Below, piece by piece: positions 32,567-40,990 of a DNA stretch of 63,085 nt. Each line of letters begins with the position of its first letter. The first letter of the stretch is position 1. A model generated the notes under the pieces. That model was not told the DNA's origin and did not search any database. It saw nothing but the letters and a program-made list of their open reading frames with translations. The stretch comes from Bacteroidaceae bacterium (lineage in GTDB: Bacteria > Bacteroidota > Bacteroidia > Bacteroidales > Bacteroidaceae). The DNA lies in assembly GCA_017617575.1 (NCBI GenBank), contig JAFZVY010000050.1:1-63085 (forward strand), read 5' to 3'. The translations under genes were made by a program, and so were the position numbers.

Positions 32567-34637
32567 AAAGTCCCACGCTTACATTCACATAGACGTTGCG
32601 ACCTTTCTGGGGAATGTTGCACCAGTCAGAGTAGGTGGAGTAGCGACGGTCAAGGAGGTTCTCCACTCCTGCACGAAGGGTAAGGTGTGCGTTGTTGAGC
32701 GAGAACGTATATTGTGTATTGAGGTTAACGATGGCGTATTCTGCCGTCTCCGTCTCACCATACTTAGGTGCGTAATTCACCTGACGGGCATTGCCATTAA
32801 CCTCTGCCCTTACCTGAAACCTGCTCCAAGCGAAGTCGAGGCTTGTGGCATAAGCCAGAGGGGAGATGAGAGGCAGTGGGTCGCTGTCGGCATCACGTCC
32901 TATGGCATAGTTGACCTTGCCCGTCCATGAGAGCCAAGGAAGAACATGATACTGGGCTGTGAAACTGGTGTTGAAGATTGTGGCATGGTCTATGTTGCCA
33001 TACACCTTGACTCCCTCCGCACCGACGGTCATGGCACTCAGGCGGTTTTCAAACTGACCGATGATGTAGTTGTAAAAGAAGAATGCGTTGGCATCAACAT
33101 TGAACGAAAGGAGTGAAGATGGTTGCCACTTGACAGCTGCATTCACCTCAATGGCACTCTCGTTCTTCAGACGTGGATTGCCTATATAGTCATATTGGTC
33201 AAAGGTATTGTTGAGATAATAGCCGTATGCCTCCGTGACTGTAGGTGCACGGCTACCCCAACCAGCACCGAGGTTCAGGGTGTATTCCTTGACACGTGCC
33301 TCATAGTTGGCAGCCACACGTCCTATGGTCTGGTAATAGGCATCCTTCATTCCCGGGAAGAACACGCTGAGCGAGTGATAGCCTTCCTCGTCATTCAGCT
33401 TCTGCCATTGTTGTGCCACCTTAGCCGAAAGCTTCACCTTCTGCTGGTGAGGCAAAGACACTACGTCGCTTATTGCCACACCCGTATTGAGCGTTCCCAC
33501 GTCTGGCCAAGTGACCATGTACATAGGGGCTGCGCCACCAGGGTACATCGTCATGTCGGCAAAGAGGCGATTGTAGTAAAGGTCGTAGTTCAGTTGCACA
33601 TCGTGACTACCCTTAGAGGCAGAGAGAAGGCTATAGATACCGCTTGTCCAACTCTTACCAGGCATATCCATGTGTATCTCTACGTCAGGACGAGTAGTGT
33701 CATCCATGATATGGACTATGTGGTTGTAATACACCTTTGTCTCCCACGTATTGAGGACTGGATGATGAAAAAGTCGCTTGTACGAAAGAGAGGTGATAAA
33801 TGCCTCCGCCTTGCTCACATCCATGTTGAGGGCAGGATAACCCACGTCACTTGCACGGTCATAGATGAACGTACCTTCCAATATATGGTCTTCTGCCAAG
33901 CGAGCACCAAGATTGGCAAAGGCATTCAGTTTCTGAAACTGCGAGAAGTTGACTTCCTCGCCTCCACCTTGCTTGTAGTTGTCGGCATGACGATAGAACA
34001 CGCCACCATTGGCATAGAAGCTATGCGAAGAGTATGCAGCATCTGCCCCATACACTTGCAGGTGTCCGTTAGCCTCGTAACCCGTGGTGAAATTAGGAAT
34101 GAGGAATGAGGAATGAGGAATGTGAAATGAGGAATGAGGAATGGAATGACTGTTCGCGGAAAGAGTATCAATTCCTAATTCCTCATTTCTAATTCCTAAT
34201 TCCATAAATCCCGCTTTCTTTAGTTTGAGGTCAAGGCTACCGCCTATGTTGCCAGTAGATTGGGGATTGCCGCTCAATCCTGAGTTAAGGCTTATGCTCT
34301 GGAGGTTACCACTCTCCACATACGAAGTGACAGGATCCATCTTATCGGTACAAGCATAGAATATCTTCATTCCGTCGATGGTTGTGGAAACACGTTCCGT
34401 AGCCATGTTATTCACTACAGGCTCCCAAGCATAAGAGCCACGACGTACCAGATTGACGTGTGACAGCTCGCCTATGTGTTCGTCGATGCTTGCCACCTGC
34501 CCCTTGATTGACCTCTTCTGACCCTCCGTCCTGCCAGATATGACCACCACCTCATCAATATTGTGAGTCTTGGTAGCCACCGAGTCGGAAGGAAGTGGCA
34601 ACAAAGGAAGAAAAGAAATATATAGTATGTTGAGCAT
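32565..34637 (-). CDS. TonB-dependent outer membrane receptor
   Basis: An outer membrane active transporter of 690 aa. The N-terminus is a short hydrophobic leader. The plug begins with a TonB-box-like NIDEVVVISGR (26-36), then TTIDGMKIFYACTDKMDP and SGNPQSTGNIGGSLDL. The barrel ends with an aromatic-flanked strand, RNVYVNVSVGL. There is no carboxypeptidase-like N-terminal domain. Residues about 145-183 are low-complexity (NSHSIPHSSFHIPHSSFL) and encoded by a 7-bp repeat element inserted in frame. It is the downstream partner of the His/Met-rich lipoprotein gene at 34899, so a metal or metal complex is the likely cargo. No TAnnTTTG promoter is seen in the gap. Confidence 0.88.
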   Translation of the reverse strand: MLNILYISFLPLLPLPSDSVATKTHNIDEVVVISGRTEGQKRSIKGQVASIDEHIGELSHVNLVRRGSYAWEPVVNNMATERVSTTIDGMKIFYACTDKMDPVTSYVESGNLQSISLNSGLSGNPQSTGNIGGSLDLKLKKAGFMELGIRNEELGIDTLSANSHSIPHSSFHIPHSSFLIPNFTTGYEANGHLQVYGADAAYSSHSFYANGGVFYRHADNYKQGGGEEVNFSQFQKLNAFANLGARLAEDHILEGTFIYDRASDVGYPALNMDVSKAEAFITSLSYKRLFHHPVLNTWETKVYYNHIVHIMDDTTRPDVEIHMDMPGKSWTSGIYSLLSASKGSHDVQLNYDLYYNRLFADMTMYPGGAAPMYMVTWPDVGTLNTGVAISDVVSLPHQQKVKLSAKVAQQWQKLNDEEGYHSLSVFFPGMKDAYYQTIGRVAANYEARVKEYTLNLGAGWGSRAPTVTEAYGYYLNNTFDQYDYIGNPRLKNESAIEVNAAVKWQPSSLLSFNVDANAFFFYNYIIGQFENRLSAMTVGAEGVKVYGNIDHATIFNTSFTAQYHVLPWLSWTGKVNYAIGRDADSDPLPLISPLAYATSLDFAWSRFQVRAEVNGNARQVNYAPKYGETETAEYAIVNLNTQYTFSLNNAHLTLRAGVENLLDRRYSTYSDWCNIPQKGRNVYVNVSVGL
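34089..34205. repeat. 7-bp phased repeat element inside the TonB receptor gene
   Basis: Six or so GGAATGA 7-mers (34096-34143), a 26-nt centre, then complementary TAATTCC / TCATTTC 7-mers (34170-34203). It is the same kind of hairpin element as the intergenic 7-bp arrays, but here 117 bp (a multiple of three) without stop codons, adding about 39 residues to the receptor. Confidence 0.8.
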
Positions 34638-34701
34638 ATCGAATTCAAGTTTTTATGTTATTCTCACTTCACCTTATATCGTTGGTGAACTAATAAAAAA
34701 A

Positions 34702-34811
34702 GGTTTACGGCAGAACAGTTGGGTGGTTTATTACAAAAACAAACATCATGGTTCAATTAAACAACTACATTTAATACCTTTATAACCACCCAACCGTTCT
34801 ACCGCAAAGCC
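34702..34811. repeat. Long imperfect inverted repeat between lipoprotein and TonB receptor genes
   Basis: Arm 34702-34728 (containing CAGTTGGGTGGTT) pairs with arm 34784-34811 (containing AACCACCCAACCG) over about 27 bp with few mismatches; the loop is 55 nt. It lies in the 261-bp gap of a probable operon and could be a processing site, an attenuator or a small mobile element. Confidence 0.75.
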
Positions 34812-34898
34812 AAACAAAACGAATAAACTTCACTATAATGTGTCCATGTATCTAAGCTCTTGCCGAGCCTTCGGTCATGTACCAACCGAACTGCACCA

Positions 34899-35903
34899 TT
34901 ACAGAGTCACATCCCAATAGAGAGAGCTGAAGCCATCCTTCAAGTCGTCGCCACCTGCAACCACGTTGCCCTGTGCGTCCTTAACCGTGAGATGTATTCT
35001 CCACAATCCTGTCATCGTAAGATTGATGACACCCTTGTATGAACCATCACTCTGACGAGTAAGCGTCACGTTGTCTGGTGAAGTATGGTTACCCATGTCA
35101 GGCATACGAGGGTCAATATCCACGGTGAATGTTTCCGTTGCAAGGAAGTAAGGAGTAGTGATAGGGTTGCTCTTCTTAGAGATGTAAGCCCTAATCTCAT
35201 TTGTTCCTGTTGCCCACTCTGAAGGGTTAACCAAAGAGAGGAAGAAAGTGTCGTCACCAATCTTGAAGTTCTTGAGCCAGTCCTGACCGTCAGGAAGTGC
35301 ATCCACGTTTATCTCTACTTTGTTCACTTTACCTGTACTACCGAGAACGGATATGTCGTAAGAGAATTCCCAGAAACCGTTATCGCTCGTGTTCATCAAG
35401 AGAGACACCCAACCGTGCTTAACAGCAATACGAGTATCGTCGAATGTAGTCACGCTACCAGAAATAGGAGTGCTGTGCTGATGACCCATCTTAACCATTG
35501 TCATAAGTGGAGTAATGTTGGTAATGTCATAGTTCTTGACATAGTTACCAGTCAGCTTCTTGGTAACAACGAAATAGACATCGTTATACCCCTTGTGGAA
35601 CGTACCAGTCTTTGTGTAAGCAAAGACGTTGTACTTGCCATCCACCGTGGTTGAAAGCTCTGGCACAATCTTAACCGTCTGGAGGAACTTATACACTTGC
35701 AAAGCCTCCTCAGCAGAACAGCAGTCAACGTCTTCCCTCAAATCTATTCCATCTATCACTATGCCATTCTCATCATCGTTGCTATTACAAGAGACGAGAC
35801 CGAAAGTTGCTACGAATAAAAACAAGCCTACAACAAGGCGAACAATCTTCTCAATCGAAGCATTCAAGATGCTTACCTCATTAACAAATAATACTTTTTC
35901 CAT
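34899..35903 (-). CDS. Lipoprotein with YtkA-like, His/Met-rich segments, probable metal binding
   Basis: A 334-aa exported protein. A longer than usual N-region precedes the hydrophobic stretch, and the lipobox is VSC (Cys39 by my count). Two stretches suggest metal ligands: MVKMGHQHSTPISG and RMPDMGNHTSPDNV, each preceding a beta-rich segment (GFWEFSYDISV, GLWRIHLTVKD) as in YtkA/FixH-type copper-associated domains. The architecture looks like two related beta domains. It is transcribed from operator promoter B and followed by the TonB receptor gene, an arrangement expected of a surface lipoprotein delivering a metal or complex. The metal identity is inference only. Confidence 0.7.
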   Translation of the reverse strand: MEKVLFVNEVSILNASIEKIVRLVVGLFLFVATFGLVSCNSNDDENGIVIDGIDLREDVDCCSAEEALQVYKFLQTVKIVPELSTTVDGKYNVFAYTKTGTFHKGYNDVYFVVTKKLTGNYVKNYDITNITPLMTMVKMGHQHSTPISGSVTTFDDTRIAVKHGWVSLLMNTSDNGFWEFSYDISVLGSTGKVNKVEINVDALPDGQDWLKNFKIGDDTFFLSLVNPSEWATGTNEIRAYISKKSNPITTPYFLATETFTVDIDPRMPDMGNHTSPDNVTLTRQSDGSYKGVINLTMTGLWRIHLTVKDAQGNVVAGGDDLKDGFSSLYWDVTL

Positions 35904-35956
35904 CTCTTAACAAATTTAAGTTAATACTGTTTTCTAATCCTTCTTGATTTCGAGTG

Positions 35957-36024
35957 CAAAGGTACAGCCTTTTCCCCACCCCCGAAATCCCCTTTGTGGG
36001 GTATTCTTATACCATAGATATGGG
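35957..36024 (-). promoter_or_regulatory. Promoter with composite operator B (regulon motif)
   Basis: -7 TACCTTTG at 35957-35964 (minus strand). Then 19 nt, GAAATC (35984), 10 nt, GGTA (36000), 5 nt and ATACCAT (36009). Dyads GGTATTCTTATACC and CCATAGATATGG are clear. Confidence 0.85.
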
Positions 36025-36028
36025 AGAG

Positions 36029-36064
36029 CAATTAACAATTAATAATTCAAAATGCAAAATGCAT
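36029..36064. repeat. Short 7-bp phased AATTAAC/AATTCAA repeat
   Basis: AATTAAC, AATTAAT, AATTCAA, AATGCAA, AATGCAT: five 7-mers in a row just upstream of operator B. Confidence 0.65.
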
Positions 36065-36200
36065 GATTGCCCGATTCACGATAGTCTCATCTTAGTCAGT
36101 ACTTTAGATGCACCTTATATGTCTCTTATGTTTGTAAGGGAAATGTAGCTTCCACCATATCTTTACATTCATTCTCCGTTGTTCCTTCGTTCTTCCTCCC

Positions 36201-36380
36201 ATGATGCTCCTATGATGCTCCTATGATGCTCCATATTTACCCCATCACATCCCCATCGTATCATCACCGAATGTCCATCGAAACGATGGAGATTCGATGG
36301 ACATTCGATGGAGATTCGGTGGACATTCTACGTAGTATCATAGGAGCATCATAGGAGAAACATTGGAGAATCTTTGGAGG
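36201..36380. repeat. Three-block 11-bp phased repeat array
   Basis: ATGATGCTCC at 36201, 36212 and 36223. CGATGGA (or CGGTGGA) at 36284, 36295, 36306 and 36317. ATAGGAG/ATTGGAG/TTTGGAG units at 36340, 36351, 36362 and 36373. All steps are exactly 11 bp. The first and third blocks are complementary (ATGATGCTCCT against AGGAGCATCAT). This fills much of the 674-bp gap between the metal lipoprotein promoter and the SusD gene; the rest (36385-36577) shows only a 20-bp-spaced TTGTGTTA / TTGCGTTA motif at 36522, 36542 and 36562. Confidence 0.9.
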
Positions 36381-36577
36381 AAGAATGAACTATATTTTCA
36401 CACCGTACAGTTCAAACAAAATTGAGGGCTGGCATCTTACTCAGATACCAACCCTCGCATGGATAAAAAACAGAATTTATGTATGTTTACGAACAATTAA
36501 AGTCTATGAACCATGCACGAATTGTGTTAGCCTTTCGAGGATTGCGTTATCCTCTGTAAGGTTGTGTTACCCTTAGA

Positions 36578-38236
36578 TTAATATCCTGGGTTCTGTGCGA
36601 TACCGAGGTTTTCTCCTGTGAGTCCACCTGGTACTGGCTGACGGTAGTGCTTACCGCGTACGTTGTCGTACTTAGCGTGGAGATGCTTGTGTATCTTTGC
36701 AAAGTAAGCTGCCTGATCGTCTGTGTATGTCTGTCCGAGGCTTGTCTGCCAGTCGTCAGCAAAGTGCTTGTATGTAGATACCTTCTTGACAGATGAGATG
36801 AGGTCCTTCCAACGGTATGAGTTGTAAAGTGAGAACTGCTCGTATGTGAACTCATAGTCCCACTCACGCTTGATGTCGTCGAGGGTTGGAGAGCTTACGC
36901 TTGCGATGCCTGCACGTGTGCGAAGCTTGTTGAATGGCTCTGCTGCCTCACTGTTGCGACCCAACTGTACGAGTGCCTCTGCCTTGATGAGGAGTACCTC
37001 GGCGTAGCGAATCTCGATGCGGTCAACGGAGTTCTGAGTAATCTCAAGGTTCACGGAGTTCTCGTAGCTCAAGTCAACTCCCTTACCATTGATTGGAGTA
37101 TAAACTGGTGAGTAATAGTGGTATGTCTTACCATCCACTGGGTTCACGAGTTCTGTGAAGTATGTCTCGGCAAGGCGCTTGTCGTTTGGTTGCTCTGCCT
37201 TCCAGTCGTCGTAGAGATCGTCGTCTGCCACCTCTGTGTGGTTCTCCTTGTAGTCCTTGTCATTCTCACCGTTGAGGAATGGGAATGTCCATGAGCAGTG
37301 TGTCTGGTGGTTACCCTGAGCGTCTGTCTTGTCACCGTCATGTGCGATAGTGAAGAGGTGCTCGTTTGTGCCACGCTTGTTGCTCTCGTATTCACGTCCC
37401 CACAGTTTGTTGTACTCTGGGTCGAGTGCAAGCTTGCCGCTGTTGATGACCTTGTTTGCATACTCTACTGCCTTCTCAAGTCGTGAAGGTGTTGTAGTGA
37501 ACTTTGGGTCAGTCTGTGAGTTAGCTATGGCTGCCACCTCTGACTCTGAGAGTGGGTTGTCACCCCATACGAGGTATGCACGTGCAAGGATTCCCTGTGC
37601 TGCCTGCTTTGATGGCACGCGTGGGTCACCGTTATAGTCCTTGAGGAGTGACTCAGCCTCTGTAAGGTCGCTTACTATCTGAGTGAACACCTCGTCGATT
37701 GACTTACGCTCTGTTGCGCTACCGCCTGCCTCTGTTATCACTGGCACCTCGCCCCAGAGCTGTACAAGCTTCAGGTATGCAAGACCGCGGAGGAACTTAG
37801 CCTTACCTATGGCTGCGTCGTAACCGCTCTGGCTCACCTTGCCAAGTGCGCGTGAGTTGTTGATGGTCTGTATTGCATCGTTTGCCTGTGCCACACCGAG
37901 AAGGAGGTGGTTGAATATCTTGACCTGATACCATGTTGTTGGCTGCTGCTCGAATCGGCTATTTACAGGACCAGGCTGGTCTTCTTCACCCTCGAATGAG
38001 ATGAGCTTGTTTGAGTTAAGCTCGATGATGAATGAGAAGGAAGAGCTAAGTGGCTGCCAGTGGCTATATACTCCATTTACAAGTGAAATGGCTTCTGCAT
38101 CGTTACTTACTACGTTTGTTTCATCAATCTGATTACCATTGTTTGCGTTGTTGTCATCATCGCTTGAGCAGGAAGTGAAACCTGCAAGAAGCGTAGTTGC
38201 TGCAAAGGCAGCGAGGAATAGATTCTTTTTCTTCAT
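36578..38236 (-). CDS. SusD/RagB family nutrient-binding outer membrane lipoprotein
   Basis: The surface lid protein of a SusC/D-type importer. The signal peptide ends in lipobox FTSC (Cys23) followed by an Asp-rich outer membrane export signal (SSDDDNN). SusD family features are the TPR-containing N-terminal half (GKAKFLRGLAYLKLVQLWGEVPVI) and the C-terminal RYAEVLLIKAEALVQLGR and GKHYRQPVP segments. At 552 aa it is full length. Unlike most susD genes it does not directly follow a susC: it has its own promoter (operator C), and the likely susC partner lies 3.5 kb upstream at 41814-44876 with the same operator. Confidence 0.93.
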   Translation of the reverse strand: MKKKNLFLAAFAATTLLAGFTSCSSDDDNNANNGNQIDETNVVSNDAEAISLVNGVYSHWQPLSSSFSFIIELNSNKLISFEGEEDQPGPVNSRFEQQPTTWYQVKIFNHLLLGVAQANDAIQTINNSRALGKVSQSGYDAAIGKAKFLRGLAYLKLVQLWGEVPVITEAGGSATERKSIDEVFTQIVSDLTEAESLLKDYNGDPRVPSKQAAQGILARAYLVWGDNPLSESEVAAIANSQTDPKFTTTPSRLEKAVEYANKVINSGKLALDPEYNKLWGREYESNKRGTNEHLFTIAHDGDKTDAQGNHQTHCSWTFPFLNGENDKDYKENHTEVADDDLYDDWKAEQPNDKRLAETYFTELVNPVDGKTYHYYSPVYTPINGKGVDLSYENSVNLEITQNSVDRIEIRYAEVLLIKAEALVQLGRNSEAAEPFNKLRTRAGIASVSSPTLDDIKREWDYEFTYEQFSLYNSYRWKDLISSVKKVSTYKHFADDWQTSLGQTYTDDQAAYFAKIHKHLHAKYDNVRGKHYRQPVPGGLTGENLGIAQNPGY

Positions 38237-38323
38237 AATTCGTTCCCTTTCTTTTATTAGATGTGATTACCTTTTAATGATGTCGTGTTAAATTTATGTT
38301 TATGTATCATTTGATTTCGAGTG

Positions 38324-38390
38324 CAAAGGTACGGGCTTTTCAGCACCCGTGAAATCCCTATGATTTGGTATATTGATACCATGTTTGTGT
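38324..38390 (-). promoter_or_regulatory. Promoter with composite operator C (regulon motif)
   Basis: -7 TACCTTTG at 38324-38331. Then 19 nt, GAAATC (38351), 10 nt, GGTA (38367), 5 nt and ATACCAT (38376). First dyad GGTATATTGATACC; the second dyad is weaker here. Confidence 0.85.
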
Positions 38391-38543
38391 GATAATGGAT
38401 TACGCGCTGTTTGACGAAGCATCCAAACCTGACAGCCTTCATCTATTATTTTACAATGAGTTAAACCACCGTTTCATTCATAAATATAAATACCAATCTT
38501 TGCAAAAAAGTATTTGATATTTTGTAGTTAAATACATTATTCG

Positions 38544-38551
38544 TACATTTG
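38544..38551 (+). promoter_or_regulatory. -7 promoter element of the nucleotidyltransferase gene
   Basis: TACATTTG, 24 nt before the ATG at 38576. It overlaps the TTG that would extend the frame, which supports the ATG start. Confidence 0.6.
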
Positions 38552-38575
38552 CCACGTAAACAAACGATTAATGAA

Positions 38576-38896
38576 ATGAATAAGTACAATGAAGTCATAG
38601 ACAATATCCGTAAGGTCGCAAAACAGACTTTGCCACCAAAGGGACATGTGTACTTGTATGGTTCAAGAGCAAGAGGAGATGCCAACAAGGATTCTGACTG
38701 GGATCTTCTGGTGATACTTGACAAGTCACGAATCGAACAAGACGACTATGACAATGTGACTTATCCACTAACAGCACTTGGCTGGACTATGGGTGAAATG
38801 ATAATACCTGTTATTTACACAAAAAAGGAATGGGACGACAATTCTTTCACTCCTTTTTATAAGAATGTTGAACAAGACGGAATACTATTAGTTTGA
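38576..38896 (+). CDS. Nucleotidyltransferase domain protein (MNT type)
   Basis: A minimal nucleotidyltransferase of about 106 aa with the GSRARGDANKDSDWDLLV signature (G-S then D-x-D), which transfers a nucleotide to a protein or small molecule. Such proteins usually pair with a HEPN-domain toxin and act as the AMPylating antitoxin. No HEPN gene is seen on either side; the next 600 bp are repeats, so it is a solo or orphaned copy. Codon use is AT-rich, like the other accessory genes here. Confidence 0.85.
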   Translation: MNKYNEVIDNIRKVAKQTLPPKGHVYLYGSRARGDANKDSDWDLLVILDKSRIEQDDYDNVTYPLTALGWTMGEMIIPVIYTKKEWDDNSFTPFYKNVEQDGILLV

Positions 38897-38989
38897 TATT
38901 ACTCCTATATTACCACTTGCAAAGACATTCCTTGAAAAAACTAAAGAAATTCTGAAGGAAGAACTATGACCTTCTGAAGTCTGCCAGCA

Positions 38990-39065
38990 GATATATATCT
39001 GAATTACTTAGGATATATATCTTACGCTCGTCTGATATATATCCTAATGCTGTCAGATATATATC
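38990..39065. repeat. 22-bp phased palindrome array GATATATATC
   Basis: The 10-bp palindrome GATATATATC starts at 38990, 39012, 39034 and 39056: exactly 22 bp apart, with unrelated 12-bp spacers. Confidence 0.9.
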
Positions 39066-39136
39066 TTTTTCAATATAAATATTATAGTTGATTTTCAGAT
39101 ATTTCTAATCCACACTTACTTTATTCGTTTATCACC

Positions 39137-39168
39137 TGTTTAACGTCTGTTAAACGTTTGTTAAACGC
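39137..39168. repeat. 11-bp phased TGTTTAACG/TGTTAAACG repeat
   Basis: TGTTTAACG, TGTTAAACG and TGTTAAACG start at 39137, 39148 and 39159, each 11 bp apart. Confidence 0.8.
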
Positions 39169-39495
39169 CATGAATTGCATCACGTGTGCAGACAAAAAGA
39201 TGTCTATCCAGCGTGGATTTTCCGTTTGTTCCACATGTATTCTGTAAATACCTAAGCGGTACAGTCATACCACGGCGTGATTTCAAGAATTGTCGCACGT
39301 CGATCATAGAATTATCATGCTTGATGTAAAGAATTGTTCCGCAATAACGAAATAAATGTTCATTGTCTTCACGGATTTTATCCCGCTTATTCCTTTGCGT
39401 GTAAATAAAAATGTGTAACTTTGGCGCAAGATTACATTCACACAATAGTTTTATGCTATTCATAAAAGTATAAACCACTAATTTATAAGAAAACT

Positions 39496-40032
39496 ATGAA
39501 AAAATTATTATTGTTATTTGCCTTAGCCATATCAAATGTGGTTAACGCTCAGATCTTTAATGTAAAGTTTGGCGACGAATATAATGTTGCCAATCCTGCC
39601 GTTACGATCTTAATAGGAATGCCTTCGAAGGAAACAAAAAGCACTGTAAAAATTGAACAAGTCTTTAAGAATGTTACAGTGTATGGAAGCAAATTCAAAA
39701 TTGCAGAAATCCAATATACAGGAACTGGAAAAGATGGTAAATTATATTTGGACAATGCTTTTTTTTCAAATGAATTTTATTTATACAGTGATGCTGTTTC
39801 GTTCATCGATAAAATTAGCAAAGTATTATTAAATAAATTTGGAGAACATAAAATACAGTCTGTACCTGAAGGATATTCTTTTTGGGTAAACTATGGAAAG
39901 TCTCCTAGTTTTGACGGAAATGAACCTTTGTGTTCATTATCAATGCAAAGAATAGATGGAGTGTACTATGTATTGTTGAATTTCGGACCATTTTACATGG
40001 CACATTGGCTTGAACAACAAAAGAACAAATAA
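39496..40032 (+). CDS. Hypothetical exported protein
   Basis: I do not recognise this 178-aa protein. It has a clean signal peptide (MKKLLLLFALAISNVVNAQ, cleavage after residue 18). The mature part is beta-rich with aromatic residues (FSNEFYLYSDAV, YSFWVNYG, LNFGPFYMAHW). There is no lipobox. Codon use is AT-rich compared with the conserved genes. It lies between a lone nucleotidyltransferase and a GIY-YIG protein, 41 bp before the latter, so it may be part of the same acquired segment. Confidence 0.75.
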   Translation: MKKLLLLFALAISNVVNAQIFNVKFGDEYNVANPAVTILIGMPSKETKSTVKIEQVFKNVTVYGSKFKIAEIQYTGTGKDGKLYLDNAFFSNEFYLYSDAVSFIDKISKVLLNKFGEHKIQSVPEGYSFWVNYGKSPSFDGNEPLCSLSMQRIDGVYYVLLNFGPFYMAHWLEQQKNK

Positions 40033-40073
40033 AATTCAATTCGCAATATATGCTTCTTTCTTTTTGAAAAAAC

Positions 40074-40904
40074 ATGAGCAGAACTATAACAACATTCTTA
40101 ATAGATGGCGTTCCTGAGGGAAACCGATATGCATTCATAAGCAATAGAATATGCCGAATGTATGTAGTTTATCGTTCCAATCTTGACATACTAAGCAAAC
40201 GCCAAGATTTGCAAACTCCTGCATTCTATGTTTTGCTTGGAGAAGATGAAAAAACCAATCCGATGGCTTACATTGGAGAAACAGAGAACTTTCGAGAAAG
40301 GGTAAAAGACCACGACAGCAAGAAAACTTTTTGGCAAAAAGCATTGGTATTTGTGGCAAAAGATTCAACAACGACAAAAGCCGACGTACAATATTTGGAA
40401 TATCTTGCAATACCAGAGGCAAGAAAAGCAAACAATTACGTTTTAGCAGAGAACAAGCAAACGCCAAAAGAACCAAATCTTCCAGAGCATAGGAAAAGTG
40501 ACATGGACGATTTCTTTGAGGATGTGAAACTTCTCACTTCATTTTCTGGCTGTAATCTTTTTGACGTGACGGATGTTAACAAAGAACACATTTTTTACGT
40601 CAAAGGTCGTGGATGTGAGGCTCGTGGTTTCTATAGCAGCAAAGGCTTTACAGTTCTAAAAGATAGCATAATTGCCAAATCATCAGTTCCATCTTTAACA
40701 TGGAAAGATGGACGTGAAAGCCTTCTTAAAGAATGTACGAGAGACAATGGCGACAAACTTATATTAAATACAGACAAAACTTTTCCAACTCCAAGTACAG
40801 CTGCAAATTTCTGTCTTGGTAGTAACAATAATGGCTGGCTGGCATGGAAAGATAAAGACGGACAACCATTGGATGATGTTTATAGAAGACCTGTAGAAAA
40901 ATGA
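40074..40904 (+). CDS. GIY-YIG nuclease family protein with DUF4357 domain
   Basis: A 276-aa cytoplasmic protein. The GIY-YIG-like core is about residues 48-130 (PAFYVLLG, then MAYIGETENFRERVKDHD), with a catalytic-type Arg following. The C-terminal DUF4357 region (about 180-270) starts near KGRGCEARGFYSSKGF and contains NNGWLAWKD. Such proteins are annotated as nucleases and turn up in phage-defence and mobile contexts; the actual substrate is not established. AT-rich, with no obvious operon partner. Confidence 0.82.
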   Translation: MSRTITTFLIDGVPEGNRYAFISNRICRMYVVYRSNLDILSKRQDLQTPAFYVLLGEDEKTNPMAYIGETENFRERVKDHDSKKTFWQKALVFVAKDSTTTKADVQYLEYLAIPEARKANNYVLAENKQTPKEPNLPEHRKSDMDDFFEDVKLLTSFSGCNLFDVTDVNKEHIFYVKGRGCEARGFYSSKGFTVLKDSIIAKSSVPSLTWKDGRESLLKECTRDNGDKLILNTDKTFPTPSTAANFCLGSNNNGWLAWKDKDGQPLDDVYRRPVEK

Positions 40905-40990
40905 TATTAGACTTGGAGGCATGTTTTTCAGTTGCGCAACTATAAAGCAAAAGTTCTCGACTTTCAACATGAAGTCGAGAACTTTTTGTT

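Larger units (their letters stand above)
38897..39495. other. 599-bp intergenic region with two phased arrays
   Basis: Holds the GATATATATC array (38990-39065) and the GTTTAACG array (39137-39168). A leftward frame at 39161-39478 has no recognisable features and I do not call it a gene. Confidence 0.5.

Noticed and set aside
38990-39065. Possible CRISPR array (regular 22-bp spacing)
   Set aside because: Repeat 10 bp and spacer 12 bp are far too short, and no cas genes are present.
39161-39478. 105-codon leftward frame before the hypothetical exported protein gene
   Set aside because: Overlaps the 11-bp repeat array, low-complexity composition, no recognisable motif.
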